64,000 bases of DNA, from the NCBI GenBank assembly GCA_023374025.1, contig SIJG01000002.1:2921626-2985625 (forward strand), read 5' to 3'. Under the pieces are notes generated by a model. The model had not been told where the DNA came from. It made no database searches and worked only from the letters and a program-made list of their open reading frames with translations. Below are positions 26,301 through 37,070 of the stretch, piece after piece. Origin of the DNA: Heterodera schachtii (lineage: Eukaryota; Nematoda; Chromadorea; Rhabditida; Heteroderidae). Numbering within the stretch: the first letter of the stretch is position 1; the number at the start of each line of letters is the position of its first letter. A program made the position numbers and the translations under genes.

Positions 26301-29300
26301 TTGACCAATGGGACAATTGGGCAAGGAAAGGATTCGCCAATGGGACAATTGGGAAAATGGGCAAAAGGATTGACCAATGGGACAATTGGGAAAATGGGCA
26401 AAAGGATTGACCAATGGGACAATTGGGAAAATGGGCAAAAGGATTGACCAATGGGACAATTGGGCAAGGAAAGGTTTGACCAATGGGACAATTGGGCAAG
26501 GGAAGGATTGGCCAATGGGACAATTGGGCAAGGAAAGGATTGACCAATGGGACAATTGGGCAAGGAAAGGATTCGCCAATGGGACAATTGGGAAAATGGG
26601 CAAAAGGATTGACCAATGGGACAATTGGGCAAGGAAAGGATTGACCAATGGGACAATTGGGCAAGGGAAGGATTGGCCAATGGGACAATTGGGCAAGGAA
26701 AGGATTGACCAATGGGACAATTGGGCAAGGGAAGGATTGGCCAATGGGACAATTGGGAAAATGGGCAAAAGGATTGACCAATGGGACAATTGGGCAAGGA
26801 AAGGATTCGCCAATGGGACAATTGGGAAAATGGGCAAAAGGATTGACCAATGGGACAATTGGGCAAGGAAAGGTTTGACCAATGGTACAATTGGGCAAGG
26901 GAAGGATTGGCCAATGGGACAATTGGGCAAGGAAAGGATTGACCAATGGGACAATTGGGCAAGGGAAGGATTGGCCAATGGGACAATTGGTAAAATGGGA
27001 CAAATAGGCAAGGGGAAGATTTGCCAATGGGACAAACGGTCATTTGGACAAACTGTCAATGGGAAATTGGTCAGCAGTAGGCTATTGGCCAATGGGATAA
27101 TGAGATAATTGGCCAATTAGACAAATGATCAATGAGACAATTGGCTAATGGAACTGTGCCAATTAGATAATTGGCAGTTCATCCTCCATTTTACTTTAAA
27201 ATTCTTCAATCGGATAGGTCTTACTGACCAGGACTGATCAATTCTTTGGTGATATCTCCAAGTTCATCCGAAAATGGGACCAAATTGCTCGATTATGTCG
27301 AGAATGGCCACTCCCGCCTTAAAACTGTATAATTTGAGGAGAATTATAATTAAAATATTTCTTTTTTGAAATGCAATTAAATGGAAAGAAACTCTTTTAG
27401 AATTGAAATTCGCTTTATTGGGACATTTTGAGGAGGACGATTCGGACATACGGAGCCCAAAAGTGGAATATTCGCCGCGTTCGATACGCAAAGATATCAA
27501 AAAAATTGTGGAAAAGTGCGAAACGATCATTGGCACTTTGTTTTTGGACGATTTTTCACCGTCGTACGGCAAAGGTGAAACATTTTGGCATTAAATCAAA
27601 TAAATTTATTTTTTTTAATTTATAAATTATTTTTGCAGCGATTTCTTCTACCGATCGTCTCCAATTTTCGCCTTCCGATTCTTCAAATTTAATTGTCGAC
27701 AAAAACAATGAAAAAGGCAAAGGAAAAATTGAAGAGGACACTTCGCCACACAACCGAAAAATGGATGCCATTTCGCCAAAATTTGAATATGTCGAACGCG
27801 GAGAGACATCGGATATAAAGGAAAAAGAAAGAGAAATTGAACAGGAAAAAGAAGAAGAGAAAGAAGAGGAAAAGGAGGAAAAGCGAATGCCAATTCAAAT
27901 GCAAAGGGACGAAACTCAAAGCGAAAGTGCCGAATTTTACAGTGCCGAAGGTAAAAGCGAAAAAATAAAACAATTCGAACGGAAAAATGGAAGACGAAAA
28001 TTAAAATTAAAAGAAAAATTGAAAATTGAAATTTTATTTTTTGAAAATAAATTGCTAAATCCTGCGGCAAAAGGTCTGCAACCCTTCTTTTCCGTGGAAA
28101 ATTCCAGTTTAAAATAAAAAGAAAACCACAAATTCAATTGGATTTAAATTCGGCAAATTTGAGGGCCATGTGTCTTTGCCCCAAAATCCAAGAAACGATT
28201 TTCACACAGCTGAATTGTTGTTCTCGCCCCGTGCGCCGGTGCCCAGTCCCGTTGAAGGACGAATTGGTTTTCTCGAAAGAGCCCACGTGTCCGAGGATAC
28301 AATACGTCCCTTAGGGTCGACCACCGAGTTGGTCTTGATGTTTTTGTTGATGAACACCAGGGGAGTCTTTCCGGTGGCACAAATGCCAAATGCCGCCCCA
28401 AACCATCACGAAATGGGGCAAATGACTTCTTTTGGTGTTTTTTTATAGTGTACCCGTTCTGTCGGAACAATTAACAGTGGTTTTGGCTGTTATGATGGCG
28501 CTTGATGGTAAAAATTTTCTTAGGCCTGAGACGAAATTACGGAAAAATGGGTGCGGACATTGTGGCCAATTTTTGGAAGCGTTTGGACGAATGTCTCACT
28601 CATTTGTCAGCCCATGGTGGCTACTTTGGACTTTTGATATAATTTTCTAATAACTAACTTCCTACTGAATGATATTGTTACGATTTGTGGTTTTCTTTTT
28701 ATTTTAAACTGGAACTTTCCATGGAAAAGCGAGTTGCAGAACTTTTGGCGAATATTCTAAGCATTTTTTGGCGGCAAAGTGACGACACAGAAGACGTGTG
28801 CCGAATTCGCCGACCAATTGCGGCAAAGTGCCGAGACTTTGGACCAATGGTCAAAATTGGCCGAACGCCGCGCAGTTTCGCGTGAAGAAACGCTTGGCCA
28901 AATGACATTTTATGGCCAATGGGTGGCGGCGGAATTGGGCAGACAAATGGGCGAAATTGACGGACAATTGGTCCAAATAAAAAAGGAAAGGAAAAAAAGG
29001 GAGAAAATGGAGAAAAGGGCGGCGCAGCGATTGCGCCGAATTTTGGGAACGCTAAGCGGAAAAAAGGGGGGCGGTGGCGGGAGCCAAAGCGGAAGAAGCA
29101 GCCGAAGCAGCGGAAGCAGCGGAAAGATCCATGCTGAAGAAAAGTTGGAAGGTAAACAAACGGCAGAGGGGGGAGGGGGTAATTAGTTCATTAATTAGCC
29201 AATTAAATAATTAATTTGTGAGGTAAGAAAAAGATGAATAAATGCCCAAAGTGAAAAGCTTGAAAGATAAACAACGGGAGAACATTAATTCATTAATTGA

Positions 29301-30266
29301 TTAATTAATGCTATAAAGAAAAATTAAATTAATAGGTGGGCCAAAAGTGGGTGGCAAAAAACACAAAAATTAGGGATAATTTTACTTTTAATTATGAAAT
29401 GAAAAATTGAATGGGAAAAAATAATTTAAATGGAAATGATTTTTTTTAAAGAAATATATTTTTCATTTTTCATTTTAAGTTTTGACTTTGGCCGCTTTGG
29501 CAAATAAAGAGAAAGAAATGAAAAGGGAAGCGGAGGAAATGCCATTAAAAGTGAACGAATTGGCCAAATTGAAGAAGATTTTGGAAAGTGAAATATTGCG
29601 ATATAAAGAAATTGGGCAAACGACGGAAAAGGCAAAGGAAAATTAAATTAAAATAAAAACAAATGAATTAATTAACTAATTAATAAATAATTAACTAATT
29701 AATAATTAATTAACATGGAAATGTGTGAACAATTGGACATCCCTTGAAATGATTTTACAAATTTCAGCTCGTAAATTATTATCGCTTCTTTGCCAACGTT
29801 GTGCAAAACATTGGCCAAATGTTTCACAAAGAAAAAATGGAACAATTAATCCAAGTCCAATTGAGTTTTCGCCACGAAATTGGCCTCAGAATGCGAGTTT
29901 TGAGAACAGATTATGGGAAAATGCAAAGCACAAAAACGCAATTGGTCAACGAAAATGTGAGAAATAATCGAAATTTAAATGTCTTTTTCATTTTCCCATT
30001 TAAAATATTTTTAAATTAATTTATTTCCCCATTTTAAGCATCTTTGGCTCCCGTGGGTCGAATATTCGGAAGATTTTAAAATTTTACGGCGCTTTTTGGT
30101 GCGCCAATTAATCGAAGAAGAGAGAAATGCCCACAATTCGTTGACAAAAATTACGGAATTTGCGCAGAAAATGGCCGAAATTGGGCAAACGAAAAGCAAA
30201 GAATTTATAGAACGAATTTTGGAGCAGAAAAACGGGCAGAGAAAAATGGGAAATTTGTGTGACTAA
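23352..30266 (+). CDS. Predicted secreted coiled-coil protein (complete copy)
   Basis: Nine exons close in frame (~689 aa): 23352-23433, 23587-23909, 24212-24431, 27401-27574, 27639-27950, 28762-29151, 29480-29631, 29768-29956 and 30039-30266. The start gives MFLILFFCASLA, a typical signal peptide, preceded by an acceptor-like tttag. The rest is long helical and charged sequence: a Gln/Lys/Glu coil (~30-130), a segment with CAPGGNCAAKK, a very Glu/Lys-rich stretch (EREIEQEKEEEKEEE), a Gly/Ser linker, then C-terminal helices (YYRFFANVVQNIGQMF...). Most introns are phase 1. The intron after 29631 uses a GC donor (AAG|GCAAAG). The third intron contains the minisatellite and the fifth the mariner remnant. 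I do not recognise the family. The helical C-terminus is reminiscent of a BAR-type bundle but this is a weak impression, and a signal peptide argues against a cytosolic BAR protein. Confidence 0.78.
24450..26997. repeat. Intronic CCAAT/ATTGG minisatellite, copy 2
   Basis: About 77 units of the same 32/37-bp family as at 17197-19515, in the homologous intron (24432-27400). It is longer than copy 1 by exactly 229 bp, which equals six 32-bp units plus one 37-bp unit, so the copies differ by one higher-order block of seven units. Decayed units extend to about 27176. All three minus frames stay open across the array. Confidence 0.97.
28069..28748. mobile_element. Rearranged mariner/maT-like element, copy 2
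   Basis: Duplicate of the element at 20587-21266 (offset 7482), with the same inverted arms, the same oppositely oriented transposase pieces and the same frameshifts. It was therefore present before the segmental duplication. Confidence 0.8.
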
Positions 30267-32073
30267 TGAGGGCACTCACTCATTTTAATGACCCTTTTTA
30301 AACATTGCCATAAAATTAATTAATTAATTTAAAAATAATCTTTTCATTTTCTTTTTTGTTTCTTGATTTATTAACACATAAAAAATCAAAGAAGAGTAAT
30401 TAAAAATGCCTTCACATTTCGGGCCATTTTCTCGGGGAAAAGGCAAAATTAAAAAAGGGCCAATTTTCCATCTAAAATTTTATGCTTTTTTCCATTTTTA
30501 TTTCCTTTATTTCGTTTTCCCATTCTCTGCTTCTTCTCCTGTTGATTTGTTGTGAGTGAGTGAATTGTGCGATTCCTTTCCACACCAAAAAAGCGGATTT
30601 TCGGCTAATATTTTCGGATGGACGGAAAAAATCGCGACGGGGGAACAGAAAAAGTTGAAGCGGCGGGGGCGGGATAATCTGAGAGACGGGGGGATGAAAA
30701 GACCTGTTCAACAGATCACCAGCACCAGCAGAAGGGGACGGGCGGGGCATTGGGGACGAATTGAGGGGAGAGAAGAGAAGAGATGGACACGAAAATAGGG
30801 GGAGGGGACAATGGGGGGGGGGAAGGGATGGACCGGACATTGCGCACCTTTCGAAGGGATGGAAGGGCGACAAGCGAATGAATGCCGTCACTTCTGCCAA
30901 ATTTGGTCGCAATTTTGTCGGCTTTTTTATTAGTATTTTTCGTCCATTTGAATGATCATTCGTCAGAAAAAAAAATGTTCTGGCATTTTCGGTTTTTACA
31001 AATTAAAATTGACATGTGTGCCATAGAAAAACCGAACCATTAAAAAAAGGACCGCGGAAAGGATATTCCGCTTTTCTGCATAGTCCCGGTCCGACTTTCA
31101 AAAAGCCAGAGGACCCGCCCCCGGCCTTTAGGCACCGATCAGTCCCACCGGGGCCATCGGTCAGTCACATCATTCACTAATTTGTCCTTGATCAAAGCCA
31201 TGGAATTCCCAAAATAACAACAAATTTTGTACAAAATTTGCAATTCTTTTTTCGGAATGCCTTTTTAATTGCTGTTGGCCCATCAAATTGCATCAATTAT
31301 CCCTGCCCCCCTCCCCCGGCCCAATTCCCCTCAAAATGTAAGCTAATTACCCCTCTGTACGTCCTTCCTCCGCCTCCTCCTCAAATAGCGTCGGCTGATC
31401 AAACAATTAATTTGCTTTGCTAATGGCCCAATCGGAATAAATATAAATATAAATAAGACGACGGATTCGTTCGTGGTCGTTGCATTTTGTTTTATTCTCC
31501 TCCTCCCGCCCCCACATCATCGTTTTGCTGTCCGTCGCTGCTGTATTTTTTTTTTTTTTGGCGCACCAAACCACAAAATCGGCTCGGCTTTTCCCCGGCT
31601 TTTCCTCGGCTTTTCCTCCGCCCCAATTTTTGTCTCTTTTCGTACCACAAAAATATTTGGGCCCAATTTTCGTCCCCCCCACACCAAATTGGTATTATTC
31701 ACAACAAATTTTGTTTTGTTTCCCCTCATCATAAATTCGAAGTGCGCGCGTTGCTTCGCTTGGCCGTTCGTTGCTCGCTCAGCCCATCAAATGATCCACA
31801 AATTCATAAATCATAAACAAATAGCGGCGGCGATGGCCATAAAATGGGGGGGGGGGGAGAAGGGAAAGGCATCCCATCGGCGGGGGACTTTTGGGCCGTT
31901 GGTCAAATGGATTTTGCAGGGTAAAATTTAGGTAATTTCATAATTTAAACGGTCATTTAGTGTTGGCTTTGTATGCCATTCCTTTCGGTTTGGCCAATTT
32001 GGACTTTCCCCATTTTGGCCCTTTTTCCTCTTAGCCATAAAATTTTGTCTTTTCCCTCCTTTTTAGCTTTCCG
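30267..32073. other. Intergenic DNA
   Basis: No supported exon. It contains pyrimidine- and purine-rich segments (30470-30850), a T/C-rich stretch (31490-31700) and a G tract near 31850. Open frames here are low in complexity. An ATGCCA hexamer lies about 100 bp before the next gene, but that hexamer is common throughout the window. Confidence 0.45.
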
Positions 32074-33560
32074 ATGACTAATTTTGGCGTTTTGTCCCCC
32101 ATTTTCGTTTCCCTTTGCCTTTTCCATTTTGCTGTGTTCACTTTGGCACTGCGCAAAGGCAAAACATTTGAAGCGGACGACGATGTGCCATTGAATGATG
32201 GCGAAGACCAGCGCCGTACCGTCGAATTTCGCGGCAATTTGCCCTTGGGGGTTCAATCGCCGCCGGTGGACAACGCCGCCGCGGCACAGCAAATGTTGGC
32301 CAATTTTGACGGAGTGGTAAAAAAATGGCTTTAAAATAATTTAAAATTTTGAACGGACAAAATTTGATTGGATTTTCCCCAGCCTCCCGGCTTCGAAAAC
32401 TTTTTGCCCGTCGACACATTGGAAAAGATGCGCAAATTGCACCGAAATTCGAAAATGCCAATCCGAGTGAGTGAAACGGCAAAAAATGAAGCGTTTGTTT
32501 CTGTCCTCAGCAAAAACAAGTCGAGTTCGACCGCTTAATGAGTGCCGTGCCAAGCGAAACATTGGCCAAAATTCCGCTCCCTCCGGGCTTCGAAACGCTG
32601 CCCGAATCTGTGCAGAGCGAAGTCCGAAACATTCACGGCAATTCAAAGTTGAACTGGACACAGAAGACGGAGAAAGTGAGGCATTGCCAAATCATCGAAA
32701 ATTAATTCTGATTTTTAATTAATTACTGATAAATGATCGGCAATCTTTTGAGGTCCATCGACTGATCGAATCGCTTCCCCCCGGCGATCGGCCCATTCCT
32801 CCGCCAAATTTCTCTTCGCTTGCGCCCCATCCAGCGGATTTCTTCCCGCAAAATGTAAAATTAAATTAGTATATATTCAAAATATTTTACTTTAATTGTT
32901 AGCCCCCTCCGGGCTTCGAAAAAGTGATCCCCGCGCCCATTTACAAAAAATTATTGGACATCCATCGAAACCCATCGCTCGGCACACACGAGAAAAGCCG
33001 ACAAATTGACCAAATTATGCGATCATTGCCACAGGCAAATGACTTTAAAATGATGCGTTTATAAACCAAATCCTCCTCAGAATGTGATTGATCAGCTGCC
33101 ACTTCCGCCCGGCTTTGATCAGTTGCCGGAAAAGGAACTGAAAAAGGCGCGGGCGATCTTTAGCGATCGGAGCCTTTCCTTTCAGGTGAAAATAAAACAA
33201 TTAAGTCACTAATTAGCCGCACTAATTGATCATTTATTAATTAGGAGAAAGACCGTAAAGTGTTCGAATTTGTCAAGTCCCTTCCGTCGCATTTGCGTCG
33301 CATTGTCCGCCCCACTCTTCCGCCAATGTTCGCGCGCCTTCGATCGGACGTAATTAAGAGATTCAAATAATTAAATTTAATTTTCCCTTTAAAATCCATG
33401 GCTTTTCCTCACTCAGACCCAAGCGAAAATTGGCGATTTGCTCGAGGACGAATCATTGGACGACGCGCAAAGGCAAAAGCGATTTTGGCAATTGGCCAAC
33501 GGATTGACGGAGGACGAAAAGGCGACGCTGGGCGATGTGTTGAAATTTGCGCCCGCTTAA
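32074..33560 (+). CDS. Secreted PPGF-repeat protein, unknown function
   Basis: Eight exons, all joined in phase 0, close exactly (~359 aa): 32074-32316, 32383-32466, 32511-32675, 32753-32854, 32903-33034, 33081-33185, 33245-33349 and 33417-33560. The N-terminus MTNFGVLSPIFVSLCLFHFAVFTLA is a signal peptide by eye. The mature part repeats a module with PPGF: PPGFENFLP, LPPGFETLP, PPPGFEKVIP, LPPGFDQLP, with degenerate forms LPPGDRPIP and LPSHLRRIV. Each module is followed by a short helix and a basic/Asn stretch such as IHGNSK or IHRNPS. Exons 2 and 5 begin exactly at the PPGF motif, so exon and repeat units partly coincide. The intron after 33034 uses a GC donor (CAG|GCAAAT). No Cys-rich or enzymatic motif is seen. 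I do not recognise the family. It may be nematode-restricted. Confidence 0.85.
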
Positions 33561-34052
33561 GCTCATTTTGCTGAAGGGTCAAAAGAAAAAAAAAGACGAC
33601 ATATTGAAGTTAAAATCATTTTCATTTAATTTAATTTTCAATTTTTGTTTTTTACCAAATAAAACCTCCGTTCCATGGAATTTTGGTCCAATATAAATTT
33701 TAAATGTTAAAAAAGGCAATTAAAACAAATTTTACCAGAAAAAATGAATACTTTATTGCACTTTAATCATAAATAATAACATAAATTGAAATAAAAGATG
33801 TGCCTAATTAATGAATCATTGGCATTGTGCCAATGCCAACAGTTAAGGGAAAGCTTTAAAGCTGAATGAAGGAACATCTTAACTCTTTTGTACTTTTGTT
33901 GACCCATTCATTTGGGTGGCGGCTTATGGGAAAGTGAAAAGGGACAGTCGGCACTTTCGTTTATCAGAGGGCCAAATGCCGTAGCAAAAGCCCTTCTGGT
34001 TTTTTCCATTTGTCCAAAAATGAGGTTCAAATTTAGCTCATTAGCGAAAGTG
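33561..34052. other. 3' flank of the PPGF gene
   Basis: AT-rich non-coding sequence with possible polyadenylation signals (aataaa at ~33658 and ~33792). No exon is supported. Confidence 0.5.
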
Positions 34053-34062
34053 CCAATGAACC

Positions 34063-34757
34063 GTGGTGAGACGAACCGAAAATGTCTCAGTAGGGGCGAA
34101 CCGAAAAATAATCTCAGTGTGGGCGAACCGAAAATAGTCTCAATGTCAATAAAAATATTTAATTTAATTATACAATTTAATTCGGTCACGAAAAATAATA
34201 AATTTTAATTAGACAATTATTTAAAAAAATAAATTAAAATAAAAACTTTCTCACTCCCGATCAAAAAAAAAACGAAAATTTTAATTTCAAATCTTGAAGA
34301 CATCAAATTGCTAGAGTAAGCTTACTACTGTAAAGGATTTTTCATTAAAAAAAACAAATCTACTAATTTTCTTCTGAAATTTCATCTAAAATTTTAGTAA
34401 ATTTTACTTCTTCATTCGTTTAATGCATTTTTCCAATAAATTTTACTTCATCACTATACTTTTTTTCCCTAATGTTACAATTCAAAAATTATTTGCATTT
34501 TTTAATGGTATAAAAGTTAACATTTTTTTTGAGCAGAATCTATGAAGAAAAAACATTGAAGAAAAGTTAAAGCTCTGACTTACATTATTGTTTTATTTTA
34601 AAATTTTTTAACATTATTATCATATTTAAAAAAACATTGCTTTAAAATAATTAAATTTAAATATTTTTATTGACACTAAGACTATTTTCGGTTCGCCCAC
34701 ACTGAGATTATTTTTCGGTTCGCCCTTACTGAGACATTTTCGGTTCGACCTAGCACC
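34063..34757. mobile_element. Non-autonomous TIR transposon with 10-bp target duplication
   Basis: A 695-bp element flanked by the perfect direct repeat CCAATGAACC (34053-34062 and 34758-34767). Its ~100-bp inverted arms (34063-34165 and ~34653-34757) each contain three spaced copies of CGAACCGAAAA alternating with CTCAGT. The interior is AT-rich with no coding potential. A 9-11 bp target duplication with long terminal inverted repeats is typical of Mutator-like elements, so a MULE-derived MITE is the best guess. No transposase is present. Confidence 0.85.
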
Positions 34758-35090
34758 CCAATGAACCCTTAAAGCATTGGTTGGGTGAGGGGGGGGGGGG
34801 GTGCTAATACTGCCCGAGACCAAGAATTTCCTGAGACTCGAGGCCGAGTTCCAAAAAACCCGAGACTTTTCTCGAGTCGCAAACAAAATTCTCGTGCAGC
34901 ATTAGTACGTGCCATTTTGCGATGCCCCCGGGGGTGTCTCCGGTTTCGGTTCAACTGCTTTTTCTTATTCCTCTCCCGCTTCATCTTTTCCGTGCCGTGT
35001 CCCCCGCTTCGCTCTCTGTCCGTTCCGGCATTTCCCTCCTCCCCCCTTTGTGCCATTCATTTGCTTCTCCGCCGTCTCATTTTTTTCCAG

Positions 35091-35444
35091 GCCGAATGGC
35101 AATAATTCCGTCCGGGCTGTACCCCGAGGCCACAATGCGTTCCACCAGCTTTTCCAACGATCGCCGCGTCAGTGCCGACGTATGCAACATCAGCCGCTTC
35201 TGTCGGTGATCGTCCGCAGCATCTTCAAAGGCAATTAAATTATTTTAAATTTTATTTTTCAAATTTATTACTCGGAAAATTCCTCGGCACCGATGGAAAT
35301 GCCATCGCAGGGGAAGCGAATTCGGAGAGCAAAAAGGCGAGAAGAAAAAGGACGGAGAATGGCAACAATAAACGACGGACGGTGGCACAGAAACAGAAAC
35401 AACACTTTTGGCCCATGGCAAAGGCCAACGAAAACCAAAGTTAG
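35091..35444 (+). CDS. Possible 3' exons of a small basic-protein gene
   Basis: Two segments join in frame: 35091-35230 (after the acceptor ttttttccag) and 35311-35444 (after gccatcgcag), using a GC donor AAAG|GCAATT. The product ends in a Lys/Arg-rich stretch (ESKKARRKRTENGNNKRR) that looks like a nuclear localisation signal, and stops at 35442-35444. No confident 5' exon or ATG was found. An alternative frame of the first segment starts with an ATG at ~35096 (MAIIPSGLYPEAT). Function unknown. Confidence 0.3.
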
Positions 35445-37070
35445 GGCCAAAAGAAAATGAAAGGCCTAAAGGGAATTGTCGGCATTTTAAGGGGGAAATT
35501 GAAAATTGACGAAAAACGAAAACAGCTAATAGCAAAATGAGACAAGCAAACAAAAGGGCGCATGATGAACGAATCCGAAAGAGAATAACAACAGGAGGAA
35601 AGGGATTCATTTGCCCAATTTGAAATGCCAATTTTGACGGTGCCATCCGACGAAAGCAATGAAATTGAGAGGACATTTTGGAGCAGAAAATGATGGCACA
35701 ATGCAAATATTAATTACAACATTTTGGTTTTGCAAATATTTAAATTCAAAATTTATTTATTTTATTCCGTCGGCGGAATTTCCCAAAAAATGATGACGCC
35801 AAATAATTCGCGCCAGTCAATTAATAATTGTCATTCCGTGCTGATAATGCAAAAAAGGGAGGTAAATAAATGATAACATTTTGTCCGTCCCCATTTTGCG
35901 TTTGTTCGTCCTCAAAATGCCATTCATTTGTCCATTAATTATTTGTTTATTATTTGTCCATTTGTCCGTCCGTCCGTTCGTTTGAGTTCAAATGAAAAAA
36001 AAAACAATTAAAAAGGCGGGGAGAGGAAAAAGAATTAATGAATTGACCAAACACTGATCATTTTTTATTTTCGCATTCGTTATTGTTCTGCTTTTTGCTG
36101 CTGTCCGATCACGCGAACGGTGCACAGAGAGAAATAAAACAGACAAAAAAAAAAAGAAAGGCATCCGTCACTCATATCACCAAAGATGGGACGAGACACG
36201 GAGGGGGGGGGGGGGGGTAATTAAGGGCTAATTGGGGTGGGGCAATTAACAGGGTGCAAAGGGTAATGGGTAAAGGGGGCGGGGGGGAGGGGAGATGCTA
36301 ATCACCGTCAGTTACCCCAAAAAGGAAAACTTTGCAACAAAAAAATTGCAAACATTTTAGAGACCGTGAATTTTGAAAAATCCAAGAATAGGATGAGGAT
36401 TCGAGAACCCTATCTATGCCGGATTTCCAGATCAAAGCCTAAATTTTCGCGTTGATCCAGGTGCGCTTTTAAAATTACGTGGGCCTCGAGGACAAGGGTT
36501 CTGGCAAAACCCTGACAGAACCCATTATTCCGCGGTTTATACAAATTCTAATTGAAGAGGGATTTATTGGCAAACGAATGATTTCAATAAATTAGGGCCA
36601 AAATTAAAAAAGAGGAATTAAAATTAAAGAATTAACACGCATTTTGGAACTCTTTTCCGAGTGCCTTTGTTTGTTTGCGTGTGGCTTTTTTGGTGATTAT
36701 TTATTTGGGAATGGCAGTGACAGGCGAACGACGGCGGAGGGACCGACTTTTGTTCGGCGGACTGATCGGCGATCGAACCACCCAAATCAAACTCAGAGAA
36801 GAAAGAATGGCCAACTGATAAAACAAGAAATGAATGCTGATTTGTTTTAAGGAAATGCGTGCGATGGAATTGTTTCTGTCTTTTTATAGTACATTGGAAA
36901 AAAAGCATTTGCACAATAATTAACTAATTAATTAATTAGGGGTTGCTTTTTATCTTCTAAAACTGTCTCATTCCCTTTATTTTTATAATTTTAAATGTTT
37001 TTGAAATTTGTTTTTTCTTTTCTCCCCTTTCCCCTCTTTCTCTTCTCCTCTCTCCGTTCCACCTTATCTC
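35445..37070. other. Intergenic DNA with G tracts
   Basis: No supported exon. It includes a poly-G block (36200-36300) and a segment at ~36360-36540 of different composition that may be a decayed repeat. Its phrase ggttctggcaaaaccctgac can fold into a short hairpin. AT-rich sequence follows up to the dehydrogenase gene's 3' end. Confidence 0.4.

Larger units (their letters stand above)
21986..29467. repeat. Tandem segmental duplication, copy 2
   Basis: About 7482 bp, the second unit of the head-to-tail pair with 14729-21985. The right boundary is atatatttttcatt at 29467, after which sequence unique to this copy begins (ttttcattttaag). Offsets from copy 1 are 7257, 7254, 7253 and 7482 as one passes the C tract, the G tract and the minisatellite. 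This copy supplies the intact coiled-coil gene and an incomplete K2P tail. Confidence 0.95.

Noticed and set aside
17224..27108. Plus-strand GQLGKERIDQWDNW repeat frames
   Set aside because: Same minisatellite, read from the intron. They shift frame every unit and lack splice support.
16941..27116. Six minus-strand open frames of 807-963 codons
   Set aside because: They arise from a stop-free 32/37-bp minisatellite and are open in all frames at once. The plus strand has a phase-consistent intron here with exons on both sides.
17197..27176. CRISPR-like array of 32-bp repeats
   Set aside because: There are no unique spacers, units are contiguous, the context is eukaryotic and the array is intronic.
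31950..32073. ATGCCA (dorsal-gland 'DOG box' type) upstream of the secreted PPGF gene
   Set aside because: The hexamer and its complement occur throughout the window, so a single copy has no weight.
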